NCBI RefSeq assembly: GCF_000615805.1
Contig: NZ_BAMJ01000011.1
Span: 1 to 59,649, forward strand
Origin: Latilactobacillus fuchuensis DSM 14340 = JCM 11249
GTDB lineage: Bacteria > Bacillota > Bacilli > Lactobacillales > Lactobacillaceae
DNA: 59,649 nt
Direction: 5' to 3'
How positions within the stretch are numbered: position 1 is the first letter of the stretch; every line of letters begins with the position of its first letter. Positions 6,396 to 15,525 of this stretch are shown piece after piece. Below the pieces are notes generated by a model that worked only from the letters and a program-made list of their open reading frames with translations, did not search any database and was not told where the DNA came from. A program made the translations under genes and the position numbers.

Positions 6396-9300
6396 TTGAA
6401 AAAGTTATTAAAAATTGGAATGGTGATAATGATTGTCTTGCCAATGGTCTTGACCGTTATGATGACGATTAATCGACCGGCAAGTGTGACAGCAGTCGAT
6501 AATACGGTGAGCCAATCTGCCATTAATCTTGCTAAGGAAGCCATTTCAAATTCGACGCCTACCGAAGAATCCAGTAGTGTTCTACAACAGGGGACATCGA
6601 GTCACCTAACCAGTCAGCAACCGGTTGAAGCGACTACGGAAATGGCCAGACAACCGTTGACTACGAGTTCGATAGCGCCTAAAAAAGTGGCACCGGTCCC
6701 AGTAGCCAGACAAGCTAAGGCCACGACAACGATTGGGACGGTCGTCTGGTATATCGATACTACAGGGACGCTCCATTTATCAAAAGGAACGTTGCCCAAT
6801 ACGATTGGCCAATCTGCCCCCTGGAATAAACCAGCACTAATTGGTCAGATTAAGAAAGTTAGTATTGATGGGGTCGTTAACGGGAAAGACATGTCGAACC
6901 TATTTTCGTATCTCACGAGTCTAGAGAGCATCCAAGGGTTAAGCAACTTGAAAGGCGCTACTAACTTAACCTCGTTATTTTTCGAAGATCAGAAGCTAAA
7001 ATCTGTTGATGCGACCAACCTTGATTTTTCAAAGGTTACAAGTGTTAAAGATATGTTTTTGGGTTGTTACGTACTTGAAACTGTCGGAGATACGGCTAAT
7101 TGGAATTTAAGTCAATTAAAAGATATGTCTAATTTTTTTGGTGATTGTTATGTTCTAAACACCTTGAACACTACTAATTGGAATGTTAGCCAAGTCACGA
7201 CAATGGAGTCAACCTTCTCAGGTTGTACGGTTCTGACTAAACTGGATGTTTCTAACTGGAACGTTGGACGAGTCAAGAATTTAAGCCAGACCTTTGACAG
7301 CGTCGGAGGTGACCTGTGGCTAGATGGCCGATCAATCGTATTGGATGTTTCACGGTGGGATACCAGTCAGGTTACTGATATGACGGGGACTTTTAGTCGT
7401 GTTACTTCCACAAAAGTGTTAGATGTGTCACATTGGGATACCCATAATGTGACCAAGATGCCAGGAATGTTCATGTCAGTTTGGGCGGTCACCGAGTTGG
7501 CGGTTGCTGACTGGGATGTTTCAAAAGTAACTGATATGAATGGGATGTTCATGTGGACCACGGATCTCAAAAAAATGGACGTTACTAAGTGGAATACAGG
7601 TAATGTGACCAATATGATGTATATGTTTTCAGAATCGGGCTTACCAGAACTTGAAGCACCTGATTGGGATACGAGTAAAGTCACCGACATGAGCTACATG
7701 TTTGATGGTAACAATGGTAACAATGAGGGGCATACTGGGAAAATGATTAGTGCTAATCTAGCCAATTGGGATACGAGTAAAGTCACCACTATGAAAGATA
7801 TGTTTCATTACTGTTATGTGCTTCAACACCTTAAATTAGGGTCGAAGTTCAGATTCGTTCAAACGAGTGGTTCGCCTAATCTCCCTGAACCCAGTACGAC
7901 TGCCCCCTATTATGGGGTTTGGCAACAACACGATGCTGCGGGTAATCAAATCGGGAATACCTATTCTTCCGCCGTTATGATGACGCAGTATGATGGGGTT
8001 AAGTTACCGATTGGCGATTATTATTGGGCCAAGGCATTGCCACCGACGATGACTAAGTTAGTCCGCAATGTGACGGTTGATGGTGTCAATGCGCCCTTTA
8101 AAACGGAGACGACCGCTGCCAAAGGTGACGTGTTGCAATATCAAGTCGATATCAGCCAACCCGCGGGACAAATGTTGCAAGTCGGCGCGGTGCTTCAAGA
8201 CGTCTTGGATTCGCATTTACAATTAGATACGAATACTGTGACGGGTCAGAAGTCCCCGGTTCAAATTGGTTATGCTAATGCAGGCAGTGACTTTAAGGAT
8301 TATCAAGCCGTTACACTGGATGCAAACGGTCAATTTAAGATTGGCCAGACGATGGCGGTTGATCAAAAGGCGCGGGTATTAATCCAGACAACGATTAAGG
8401 ACGATAGTATCCCGCAGATTGATAACCTCTTTAAACTAGTCTCAGGAAATTACGGTGCGGGGACCACTTCTAAACCAGCGATTATTCACGTTAAAAAACC
8501 GTTAGTTTTGACGAAATCGGTCAAAAATGAAACGACCAAAACTGATTGGGCCGCTAAACAAGACGTTAGCCCGAATGATCAAGTTGGCTTTCAGTTGGAT
8601 TATCAAAATACAACCGGGGCGACTAGTAATCAGATAACAGTCAGTGATCCGTTGAAAAATGATGAATTGACGTACAAACCGAATTCATTAGTGGTGACTT
8701 ATCAAGATGGTTCAAGTGAAACGATTAGCGCAGCCGCCGAAGCACAATTTGTGAAGACTGGCGTTTTAACGTTATCGAAATCATTGGAAAATTATGAAAC
8801 GGTCACGGTCACTTTTTCCGCGCTCGTTAATCCACTGGTGACTGCGGGCACTATTTTACACAATAGTGCGACAATCAGTGCGGATAATGTCACTAAAGCA
8901 GTGACGTCTAATACGGTTGATATGACGGTTGTTAAAACTGAACATCAATTGACGATTCGGTATGTCGATTTGGACGAGGATCTCAGTCAACCAACAAGTG
9001 CACCGACGCAGATTGCCACGCCCGTTTCAGATAAAGGACTGACTGGCAAGCCGTTGTCCAGTATCTTACCGGGTCAAAAAGTCGCGCCCAAAGTCATCGA
9101 CGGTTATACGATTTATTCGGTGACCGAAGATGCGGATTTAACGACTGCGAATTGGAACGGGGCCTATCAAGATGATCCGATTTTTGGTGAACAGGATCGC
9201 GTGATTACCTATGGCTACAAGAAAGCGATGTTGACGATTAATGCGCCGAATAGTTGGCGTTTCGGTAACTACGATACGAAACAAAAAGAACAAACTTACT

Positions 9301-9761
9301 ATTTGGAAAATAATCAAGGGACACCACAAGCAGTGACGGTTACTGATGACTTCGGTGTTCAGAATTGGAAACTGCAATTGAGTCAAGAACATCAGTTTAA
9401 AGATGATCGGCAACACGAATTGACGGGTGCTGAGTGGCAGTTTAGAAACGGTAACGTGCAAACCTTGGCTAATACCGATGCTGGGGCAGTCACGACTAAT
9501 ACCGCGGACTTTACGATGGCTCCTGGTCAAAGCACGACCTTAATGACGATGGCCAAGAGCGGTAAATTCCAAACCGACAATCCGGATACCAGCACGAGTG
9601 GTGATCCGTACACGCAAGTCGGTCAAGGTAGCTGGCAATACCGCTTCGGTACAAAAGCCAGTGCTGATTACAGCATCGGCCTAAAAGTCCCAGCAACGAC
9701 TAAACGCTACGTCGGCCAGTATCGTACCCAACTAACATGGTCACTAGAAGTAGCACCATAG
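6396..9761 (+). CDS. Large BspA-like / MucBP / WxL surface protein
   Basis: About 1,120 aa. It has a signal anchor (KKLLKIGMVIMIVLPMVLTVMM), a Ser/Thr-rich stretch, then a DUF285/BspA-like array (about 180-480) with recurring DVSxWDTSxVTDMxxMF units of about 25 residues. Next come DUF11-like beta domains (about 560-850, KSVKNETTKTDWAAKQDVSPNDQVGF), a MucBP-like domain (about 855-960, LTIRYVDLDEDL), and a C-terminal WxL domain with NWKLQLS and a terminal LTWSLEVAP. So it is secreted and held by WxL binding rather than by sortase. The start is uncertain: TTG 6396 has the best ribosome binding site (GGGGTGG); ATG 6378 or GTG 6372 would add 6-8 residues. It probably acts as an adhesin within the complex (inference). 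Confidence 0.88.
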   Translation: MKKLLKIGMVIMIVLPMVLTVMMTINRPASVTAVDNTVSQSAINLAKEAISNSTPTEESSSVLQQGTSSHLTSQQPVEATTEMARQPLTTSSIAPKKVAPVPVARQAKATTTIGTVVWYIDTTGTLHLSKGTLPNTIGQSAPWNKPALIGQIKKVSIDGVVNGKDMSNLFSYLTSLESIQGLSNLKGATNLTSLFFEDQKLKSVDATNLDFSKVTSVKDMFLGCYVLETVGDTANWNLSQLKDMSNFFGDCYVLNTLNTTNWNVSQVTTMESTFSGCTVLTKLDVSNWNVGRVKNLSQTFDSVGGDLWLDGRSIVLDVSRWDTSQVTDMTGTFSRVTSTKVLDVSHWDTHNVTKMPGMFMSVWAVTELAVADWDVSKVTDMNGMFMWTTDLKKMDVTKWNTGNVTNMMYMFSESGLPELEAPDWDTSKVTDMSYMFDGNNGNNEGHTGKMISANLANWDTSKVTTMKDMFHYCYVLQHLKLGSKFRFVQTSGSPNLPEPSTTAPYYGVWQQHDAAGNQIGNTYSSAVMMTQYDGVKLPIGDYYWAKALPPTMTKLVRNVTVDGVNAPFKTETTAAKGDVLQYQVDISQPAGQMLQVGAVLQDVLDSHLQLDTNTVTGQKSPVQIGYANAGSDFKDYQAVTLDANGQFKIGQTMAVDQKARVLIQTTIKDDSIPQIDNLFKLVSGNYGAGTTSKPAIIHVKKPLVLTKSVKNETTKTDWAAKQDVSPNDQVGFQLDYQNTTGATSNQITVSDPLKNDELTYKPNSLVVTYQDGSSETISAAAEAQFVKTGVLTLSKSLENYETVTVTFSALVNPLVTAGTILHNSATISADNVTKAVTSNTVDMTVVKTEHQLTIRYVDLDEDLSQPTSAPTQIATPVSDKGLTGKPLSSILPGQKVAPKVIDGYTIYSVTEDADLTTANWNGAYQDDPIFGEQDRVITYGYKKAMLTINAPNSWRFGNYDTKQKEQTYYLENNQGTPQAVTVTDDFGVQNWKLQLSQEHQFKDDRQHELTGAEWQFRNGNVQTLANTDAGAVTTNTADFTMAPGQSTTLMTMAKSGKFQTDNPDTSTSGDPYTQVGQGSWQYRFGTKASADYSIGLKVPATTKRYVGQYRTQLTWSLEVAP

Positions 9762-9764
9762 ACA

Positions 9765-9883
9765 GAGTGGTTTTTCATCCGGGTAAGTTCTGAGCATTAG
9801 CCTAGTTCCGTGAATAAAGTCCGATTTATGGACTTTGTTTGCGAAACGTAGCTAAGCACAGGAAGCTGTGAGAACGAGCACGT
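9765..9883. repeat. Palindromic intergenic repeat, copy D1
   Basis: Divergent copy: TAAGTTCTGAGCATTAGCCTA on the left, inner stem AAAGTCCgatttatGGACTTT, and CGTAGCTAAGC..GAGCACGTTT on the right. It starts 4 bases after the stop codon of the WxL/BspA gene. Confidence 0.7.
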
Positions 9884-9892
9884 TTCAAAAAA

Positions 9893-10008
9893 GAGCGTGA
9901 CTCAGCCGGTTAGCTTCTGAGTATAGCCTAAAATACCGAATTATGACTGTTCTTTAGTCGTGATTCGGTATTTGTAGCTAGACGGAAGAAGTTAGCTGAG
10001 GAGCACGT
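9893..10008. repeat. Palindromic intergenic repeat, copy D2
   Basis: AGCGTGACTCAGCCGGTTAG and TAGCTGAGGAGCACG form the outer arms; the inner stem is AATACCGAATTATGAC / GTCGTGATTCGGTATT. Tandem partner of D1. Confidence 0.8.
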
Positions 10009-10015
10009 CTCCATC

Positions 10016-10055
10016 AAAAAAACCATCAATCCTTTCAAAGGGTTGATGGTTTTTT
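10016..10055. terminator. Bidirectional terminator between convergent genes
   Basis: AAAAAACCATCAAtCC and GGgTTGATGGTTTTTT enclose a short loop, with T-runs on both strands. It serves the WxL/BspA gene and the minus-strand alcohol dehydrogenase. Confidence 0.85.
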
Positions 10056-10065
10056 AAGGTAAAGC

Positions 10066-11181
10066 TTAAACAGTGTAGTCTGGATCGATGATTAAAACGG
10101 GTTTAATCGTTTTACCATCTCTTGAATCTTGATTGGCTTGGTTAATGTCTTCAAAGGCGTAGAATTTTTCAGTCTTATCAAAGGCGAATTGACCTTGACG
10201 GTAGAATTCGATTAGACGAGGCACGTCGATTTGAGGAATTGAATCGCCCATGTTCACGCCGACGACTTTTTTATCGTTGACACATAAGTCGTTCCAAGTG
10301 TCTAAATCAATGTGATTAGGCGTGACTGCGATGGTTGCAGAAGTCCCACCTTGGCAAAGTGCTTGAATTGAGGCTTCCATGACACTCGTAATCCCAGTCG
10401 TATCGACACAGAAGTTAACGCCCCGGCCGTTCGTTAAGGCGCGAATCGCTTCAACGGCATCGGTATTGCGACTGTTAATGACGTCAGTTGCGCCTAATTC
10501 TTTGGCTAAGGTTAAGCGATCGTCAATGATATCAACGGCGATGACTTTGGTACAACCAGAGATTTTACCAGCCATCATTGCTGCTAAACCAACTGCACCA
10601 GTTCCGAAGACGGCAATCGTGTCACCAGGTTTTGGTTTCAAGGTATTGAGGACGGTCCCACTACCAGTCACGTAACCGCAGCCTAAAGGCCCGAGTTGGC
10701 GTAAGTCTAAATCATCGTCGACTTTAACGGCATTGCGTTCACGAACAACTGTCGTGGTTGTGAAGGAAGATTGGTCGAACATATCAGCGACTTGATGACC
10801 TTCTTCAGTAAAGTGGGCACTGCCATCGGGACGAACGCCGGATAAATTATTATCAGCGTAGTTCAAACATTGGGTAGGGATCCCTTTCAAACAATTGTCG
10901 CAAATGCCGCAAGCGTAGAATGAGAGGACGACGTGATCGCCGACTTTTAAATTTTGAACGTTTGAACCGACTTTTTCAATAATCCCAGAACCTTCGTGAC
11001 CTAAGACGATTGGATAAGCAATCACCGCATCGCCTTTGCGAAGGGCTTCATCAGAATGACAAATCCCACTAGCGACCATGTGGACTTGGACATCATCGGG
11101 ATGAAGAGGCGCTAATTCAATGTTATCTTTAATCACAAATGGGGCACCTTGGGTTTCAACAACTGCTGCTTTAATTTTCAT
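10066..11181 (-). CDS. Zinc-dependent alcohol dehydrogenase (MDR family)
   Basis: A 371-aa medium-chain dehydrogenase, close in size to the class III / aryl-alcohol type (about 370). Catalytic zinc ligands: the Cys in SGICHSDE and the His in LGHEGSG. Structural zinc: CGICDNCLKGIPTQC. Cofactor site: VFGTGAVGLAAMMAG followed by the acidic VDIIDDR, which favours NAD over NADP. It converts alcohols and aldehydes in the cytoplasm; substrate not determined, aryl or benzyl alcohols being possible. ATG 11181 follows AGGAAGG. It is monocistronic with a clear promoter that overlaps a palindrome. Confidence 0.92.
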   Translation of the reverse strand: MKIKAAVVETQGAPFVIKDNIELAPLHPDDVQVHMVASGICHSDEALRKGDAVIAYPIVLGHEGSGIIEKVGSNVQNLKVGDHVVLSFYACGICDNCLKGIPTQCLNYADNNLSGVRPDGSAHFTEEGHQVADMFDQSSFTTTTVVRERNAVKVDDDLDLRQLGPLGCGYVTGSGTVLNTLKPKPGDTIAVFGTGAVGLAAMMAGKISGCTKVIAVDIIDDRLTLAKELGATDVINSRNTDAVEAIRALTNGRGVNFCVDTTGITSVMEASIQALCQGGTSATIAVTPNHIDLDTWNDLCVNDKKVVGVNMGDSIPQIDVPRLIEFYRQGQFAFDKTEKFYAFEDINQANQDSRDGKTIKPVLIIDPDYTV

Positions 11182-11223
11182 ATTCGTAACCTTCCTAATT
11201 TTAAAGATTTATTTCACAAGGTT

Positions 11224-11260
11224 ATTATGGCACTTATTGTAATCGGTTTCAATAGAAACC
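11224..11260 (-). promoter_or_regulatory. Promoter of the alcohol dehydrogenase with an overlapping palindrome
   Basis: Minus strand: TTGAAA (11252-11247), 17 bases, CATAAT (11229-11224). The -35 box sits inside GGTTTCtattGAAACC (11245-11260), a good place for a repressor. Confidence 0.65.
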
Positions 11261-11413
11261 ACTATCGGCAATCGGATAGGTTAAAAAATGGGACAAATCA
11301 CCTGTATATTTGTTATTTATTTACCTAATATTAATGATTGTTAACGAGGGGAGATGGACTATATTTAAGGGAGTGGTCCAGCGGCAATTAATTTTTAGAA
11401 ATGAGGGATTATG

Positions 11414-11650
11414 ATGGCAGACAAAAAAATTAAGATTGATCCAACTGAATTTGCACTGGCAGTTGTCAGCGGTTCAAATTTAAACGCAGCAGATGATGTG
11501 CGAGCTAGTAAAGATGGCTTAAAACGGTATTTATCGGCTTATTTACTAATTGAAGAATTTAATCAATTAGAATCCGGTCAGTTTAGTTTATTGAAGAAAT
11601 CAGATTTAACGTTACTGGTTAAAGCACTTGAAGGCATCAAATTCGATTAA
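11414..11650 (+). CDS. Small conserved-looking hypothetical protein
   Basis: A 78-aa acidic soluble protein (MADKKIKIDPTEFALAVV.., ending LVKALEGIKFD), predicted mainly helical, with no membrane segment. I do not recognise it. Start 11414 is preferred over ATG 11411 because of its spacing from GAGGG. It is monocistronic with its own terminator, so it is a real gene rather than a chance frame. Confidence 0.7.
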   Translation: MADKKIKIDPTEFALAVVSGSNLNAADDVRASKDGLKRYLSAYLLIEEFNQLESGQFSLLKKSDLTLLVKALEGIKFD

Positions 11651-11665
11651 TTAATGTTCGATTAA

Positions 11666-11706
11666 AAAATGATTATCCGCGAAATATTCGGATAATCATT
11701 TTTTTG
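11666..11706 (+). terminator. Terminator after the 78-aa gene
   Basis: GATTATCCG-N9-CGGATAATC followed by A and seven T. Confidence 0.85.
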
Positions 11707-11749
11707 TGGTTAAATTGGGGCTTACCAACCGTGTGATTGGCCACAAAGA

Positions 11750-11814
11750 TGACATTTGTCACCCGCAAATCATGACAAAAACGACTGCCAACGAACCGAG
11801 ATTCCTCGTATACT
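11750..11814 (+). promoter_or_regulatory. Promoter and TGACA palindrome of the ABC/two-component operon
   Basis: TGACATTTGTCA (11750-11761) with another TGACA at 11773-11777, then TGCCAA (11786-11791), 17 bases and TATACT (11809-11814). The palindrome just upstream of -35 is a likely site for the operon's own NarL-type regulator (inference). Confidence 0.5.
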
Positions 11815-11840
11815 AAACTTATCCAAACGAGGTGATCATG

Positions 11841-12743
11841 ATGATTGAGATGCAACAGGTAACGATGCAGTTCGGATCTAAAGTGGTTTTAAAAAAGGTG
11901 TCACTAAAAGTGCAACCCGGTGAGATTATCGGATTGGTTGGCGCAAATGGTGCGGGTAAAACGACACTGATTAATTTAATATTAGGACGGCTGCAACCGA
12001 CAAGTGGTCAGATTTCCGTTTTACAAGCAGCCCCCAGTGAAAAACGCCATTTTAATCGGATTGGGGCGATGTTGCAAGACGATAGTCGGATTGCACGGTT
12101 AAAAGTCAGTGAAGAATTAACGATGGTCGGTCAGTATTATCAACAACCATTACCAGTAGCAACTTTATTGAAGATGGCGGATTTAACCGAGCAGGCCAAT
12201 CAAATGGTTAACCAACTATCGGGCGGTCAGTTGCGGCGGATGACGTTTGCTTTAGCGATGGCTGGTGATCCAGATTTAATTTTTCTCGATGAACCCACGG
12301 TCGGGATGGACGTGACGAGTCGCCAACATTTCTGGCAACAAATCGATCAATTGAAACAAGCCGGCAAGACGATTATTTTAACTTCCCATTATTTAGAGGA
12401 AATTGAAAAAGTGGCCACCCGAATTTTAATTTTGAAAGACGGTCAATTCCAATACGACGGTGATTTTCAAACGTTGCAACAACAATACCGCAGTAGTCAG
12501 ATACAATTCAAAGCCGATCAATCGATGGCCAACTTGCAAGACTGGCCAGAAGTGCTGGCCTATCAAGAACACGCACACCGAATTAGTTTACAAGTGACAA
12601 ATAGTGATGTCGTTTTGGCACGGTTGAGTCCACAGATTGGCCAAACGATTCATCAAGTGCAGGTTCAAGCTGGTTCGTTGACCGATATCTATAATGAAAT
12701 CATGGGGGCAGATACTGATGCAATTATTAATGGTTCAAAGTAA
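11841..12743 (+). CDS. ABC transporter ATP-binding protein
   Basis: About 300 aa. Walker A GANGAGKTT, signature LSGGQLRRM, Walker B LIFLDEP and the switch TSHYLEE; the last 80 residues form the C-terminal extension usual in ABC-2 drug or bacteriocin-type exporters. It powers the permease encoded next, with which it overlaps by 26 bases. The start at ATG 11841 is chosen for its spacing from GAGGTG. The four-gene order ATPase-permease-kinase-regulator resembles the linearmycin-resistance type (LnrLM/LnrJK), suggesting sensing and export of an amphipathic antimicrobial (inference). Confidence 0.9.
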   Translation: MIEMQQVTMQFGSKVVLKKVSLKVQPGEIIGLVGANGAGKTTLINLILGRLQPTSGQISVLQAAPSEKRHFNRIGAMLQDDSRIARLKVSEELTMVGQYYQQPLPVATLLKMADLTEQANQMVNQLSGGQLRRMTFALAMAGDPDLIFLDEPTVGMDVTSRQHFWQQIDQLKQAGKTIILTSHYLEEIEKVATRILILKDGQFQYDGDFQTLQQQYRSSQIQFKADQSMANLQDWPEVLAYQEHAHRISLQVTNSDVVLARLSPQIGQTIHQVQVQAGSLTDIYNEIMGADTDAIINGSK

Positions 12744-13461
12744 ACTCGATTTTAAACGCGCTTATTTAAGAAATCCACGCTTTTTTATCTTTTCATTATT
12801 GATGCCGATTGTTTTCTATCTACTCTTCACCAAAGTGATGATGACTGGCGAAATGCCGGCTAGTTTTGCGGTGCAATATATGTTGAGCATGACCACTTAT
12901 AGTTTAATTCTTAGTAACGTCTTTACGTTATCCACGCTATTAGCGGACGATCAAAAAGAGGGCGTGCTCGATTTGATTGACCTGTCGCCCGCCAGTCGCG
13001 GTTACTATTATGGCGCTAAATTAATCAATATCATGCTGATTAATGGCTTATCGGTGCTGGTGATTTTTATAACGGCCGCCTTTAGCAATCAGATCGTCCT
13101 TGATTGGACGGTTTGGTTACAGACTGCGGGTTGGCTGTGGTTGGCGAGTGCGCCGTTGTGTTTAATCGGCCTCAGTATTTCGTTTTTGAACGATAGCAAT
13201 TTAATTCAATTAGCGGCTAATCTAATCAGCTTTCCGTTAGCGATTCTTAGTGGGCTGTGGTGGCCGATTTCGATGTTACCGAAGAATGTGCAATGGGTTG
13301 GCAAACACTTGCCGGTCTATCCAATCAATCAAATTGGCCAAGCCTTGGGTACCGGTCAGAGCGTTGCGTGGGGCAGTTATGGCGTCACCATGATTTGGAC
13401 GCTCGTTTTAGGCGGCCTTGTAGTATACTTAAGCTACCATAAACGAGGAGTCCGGGCTTGA
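12718..13461 (+). CDS. ABC-2 type permease
   Basis: A 247-aa integral membrane protein with about six helices (for example FIFSLLMPIVFYLLF, LINIMLINGLSVLVIFI and the last MIWTLVLGGLVVYLSY), the fold of ABC-2 permeases. Start at ATG 12718 with GGGGG upstream; an earlier ATG at 12694 is possible. It overlaps both the ATPase gene and the kinase gene (TGATG), so the operon is translationally coupled. Confidence 0.88.
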   Translation: MQLLMVQSKLDFKRAYLRNPRFFIFSLLMPIVFYLLFTKVMMTGEMPASFAVQYMLSMTTYSLILSNVFTLSTLLADDQKEGVLDLIDLSPASRGYYYGAKLINIMLINGLSVLVIFITAAFSNQIVLDWTVWLQTAGWLWLASAPLCLIGLSISFLNDSNLIQLAANLISFPLAILSGLWWPISMLPKNVQWVGKHLPVYPINQIGQALGTGQSVAWGSYGVTMIWTLVLGGLVVYLSYHKRGVRA

Positions 13462-14585
13462 TGAATTTTTTTAAAAAATATATCGCACTACCAGAGCGAT
13501 TCGGTTATTTTCCGTATGTCTGGTTACTGTTTTTATTCTTTCCAATCAGCTACGCCTATCCGTATCGAACACTAAAACAACAAATGATGATGCTAATCAT
13601 CCTGATTTTTGTGGTGGCCTATCGCAATAGTTACGCTTCCACTAAATGGCGATTTGGTTGGATTTGGGTCCAAATCATCACGAGTATGATTTTAGCGATG
13701 ATGATTCAAGCGTTGTATTTGAACATCTATGTGGCGTGGGTCTTCGGATCGATTCCGATGCACCGCCGGCAATTCCGCTGGTTTTACGGGGCTTACATGG
13801 GCTCAATCATAATCCCAACTGTTTATTTTTATTTCTATTACGGTCAACAGATGGGTGGCTTTGAATGGGTCGGGATTATTGTTTACGGACTATTCTGCGC
13901 ACTATCGCCTTTTGCGGCCCATTCAATTCAAGATTTTAACCGTAAAAATCGCCAATTAATGCAAACGAATGAACGATTGACAACGATGATTAAACAAAAT
14001 GAACGGCAACGAATTGCTCGTGATTTACACGATAATTTGGGTCAATCCTTTTCGATGATTACTTTAAAGGCTGAATATGCCCGCCGGTTGTTGACCAAGG
14101 CACCGGAGAAAGTACCTGAACAGTTATTGGAAATTGAACAGGCTTCCCGGCATAATTTACAGATGGTCCGCGATATTGTGACAGATTTACGCCAAGTCAC
14201 AATTGCTGAAGAACTGATCCAACAGGAACAAAACTTGCGTGTGGCGGGGATGTTATTATTTACGAAGAACGAAGTCTTATCGAAGTCGTTATCCCAAACT
14301 AATCAACAGGTATTGGCGCAATGTATTCACGAAGCGGTTACGAATATGATTCGCTATAGTCGGGCTAGTGAATGTGACATTCAGTTTGAACAGCTGGCGA
14401 CCCGCTTTCAGATGAAAATCAGTGATAATGGCCGTGGATTGCGGGATAGCGATCAGGTTAAAAGTAACGGGATTCCGGGGATGCGGGAACGGTTAGCGAC
14501 TTTAAACGGGGAACTGATGATAACGAGCAATCGGAGTGGGACTTGTTTGACCATTGAAATTCCGGCAGAAGGAGTACAAGCATGA
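13461..14585 (+). CDS. Sensor histidine kinase, HisKA_3 (DesK/LiaS-like)
   Basis: A 374-aa membrane kinase. Five or so helices fill residues 15-155 with almost no extracellular domain, then a coiled segment and the dimerisation box ERQRIARDLHDNLGQ with phospho-acceptor His near residue 190. The ATP domain follows (EAVTNMIRYSRAS, ISDNGRGL). The lack of an external sensor fits intramembrane sensing, either through the neighbouring ABC transporter or by detecting membrane perturbation. ATG 13461 overlaps the permease stop, with GAGGAG upstream. Confidence 0.9.
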   Translation: MNFFKKYIALPERFGYFPYVWLLFLFFPISYAYPYRTLKQQMMMLIILIFVVAYRNSYASTKWRFGWIWVQIITSMILAMMIQALYLNIYVAWVFGSIPMHRRQFRWFYGAYMGSIIIPTVYFYFYYGQQMGGFEWVGIIVYGLFCALSPFAAHSIQDFNRKNRQLMQTNERLTTMIKQNERQRIARDLHDNLGQSFSMITLKAEYARRLLTKAPEKVPEQLLEIEQASRHNLQMVRDIVTDLRQVTIAEELIQQEQNLRVAGMLLFTKNEVLSKSLSQTNQQVLAQCIHEAVTNMIRYSRASECDIQFEQLATRFQMKISDNGRGLRDSDQVKSNGIPGMRERLATLNGELMITSNRSGTCLTIEIPAEGVQA

Positions 14586-15190
14586 TTAAGGTTTATTTAG
14601 CAGAAGACCAACAATTGTTGAATACCGCTTTAGCGGGGATTCTGGATTTGGAAGATGATCTGACAGTTTGTGGGACAGCGACGGACGGTCAAACGGCTTG
14701 GGCGGAAATTCAAGTTTGCCAACCCGATGTTGTCTTACTCGACATTGAGATGCCACAGTTAACGGGGTTAGACGTGGCGGAAAAAATTCAGGCAGCTCAA
14801 TTACCCCTGAAAGTCATCATCTTAACGACGTTTGCCCAACCGGCGTATTTTAAACGGGCGATTGGCGCGGAAGTCGCGGCTTATCTGTTAAAAGACGGGC
14901 CGAGTGATGCGCTCATTCAAGCGATTCATAACGTGATGATTGGCCAAACCATTTACGCGCCCGAATTGGTGGTGGGGTTAACGCAACAAGTTCAAAATCC
15001 GTTATCCGAACGCGAATTGGCAGTCTTAACGGCAATTGCAGCCGGGCTCAGCTCCAAAGCGGTTGCCCAAAAACTATTTCTGAGTGACGGCACCGTCCGT
15101 AATTATGTCTCGACGATTCTCAGCAAATTAGACGCGACGAACCGGATTGAAGCAATCCAAATCGCCCGCCATCATGGCTGGTTAAATTAA
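14582..15190 (+). CDS. NarL/LuxR-type response regulator
   Basis: A 202-aa protein: receiver domain with the acidic pair ED (residues 8-9), phospho-acceptor Asp near 54 in VVLLDIEMP and Lys in YLLKDG, then a LuxR-type helix-turn-helix (LSERELAVLTAIAAGLSSKAVAQKL). ATGA overlap with the kinase gene. It probably controls the ABC operon through the TGACA palindrome at 11750 (inference). Confidence 0.92.
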   Translation: MIKVYLAEDQQLLNTALAGILDLEDDLTVCGTATDGQTAWAEIQVCQPDVVLLDIEMPQLTGLDVAEKIQAAQLPLKVIILTTFAQPAYFKRAIGAEVAAYLLKDGPSDALIQAIHNVMIGQTIYAPELVVGLTQQVQNPLSERELAVLTAIAAGLSSKAVAQKLFLSDGTVRNYVSTILSKLDATNRIEAIQIARHHGWLN

Positions 15191-15196
15191 GTCGAA

Positions 15197-15315
15197 GTGC
15201 TCACTCAAGTTGGTCAGGCTTTGAGGATTAACCTAAAAATCAGCGTTATGATTTGTATTTTGAATCATGACGCTGATTTTGTAGTTAACCGGAAAAGGCT
15301 ACTTGAGAAGCACGT
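15197..15315. repeat. Palindromic intergenic repeat, copy E
   Basis: Outer arms GTGCTCACTCAAG.. and ..CTTGAGAAGCAC; inner stem AATCAGCGTTATGATT / AATCATGACGCTGATT, 15 paired bases with one internal mismatch. It starts 6 bases after the response-regulator stop codon. Confidence 0.85.
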
Positions 15316-15325
15316 TAAAAAAATG

Positions 15326-15441
15326 AGTGCGTTGAGTTGCGGTCAGCAACTGAGCATAACCTAATAATTGCCCATATGATTTGAACTTTAATTATATGGC
15401 AATTTTGTAGCTAGACGGAAGAAGCTAGCTCACAGCCACGC
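15326..15441. repeat. Palindromic intergenic repeat, copy F
   Basis: GTGCGTTGAGTTGCGGTCAG on the left, TAGCTCACAGCCACG on the right, inner stem AATTGCCCATATGATT / AATTATATGGCAATT. Tandem partner of E. The rest of this 335-base gap holds AT-rich promoter sequence for the next gene. Confidence 0.8.
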
Positions 15442-15525
15442 CCCAATTTATTATGTTGAGCGTTTTAGTTTACTTTTTATAATATTTTTTATATAATTCA
15501 CTTACAAATTATAAGGAGTGATTAG

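Noticed and set aside
7367-7690. Minus-strand open frame inside the large surface gene
   Set aside because: It mirrors the repetitive DVSxWD units of the real gene, lacks an RBS and matches nothing; it is a shadow frame.
1748-15441. Insertion sequence ends
   Set aside because: No transposase frame lies between any pair and no target-site duplication is evident, although a MITE-like origin cannot be excluded.
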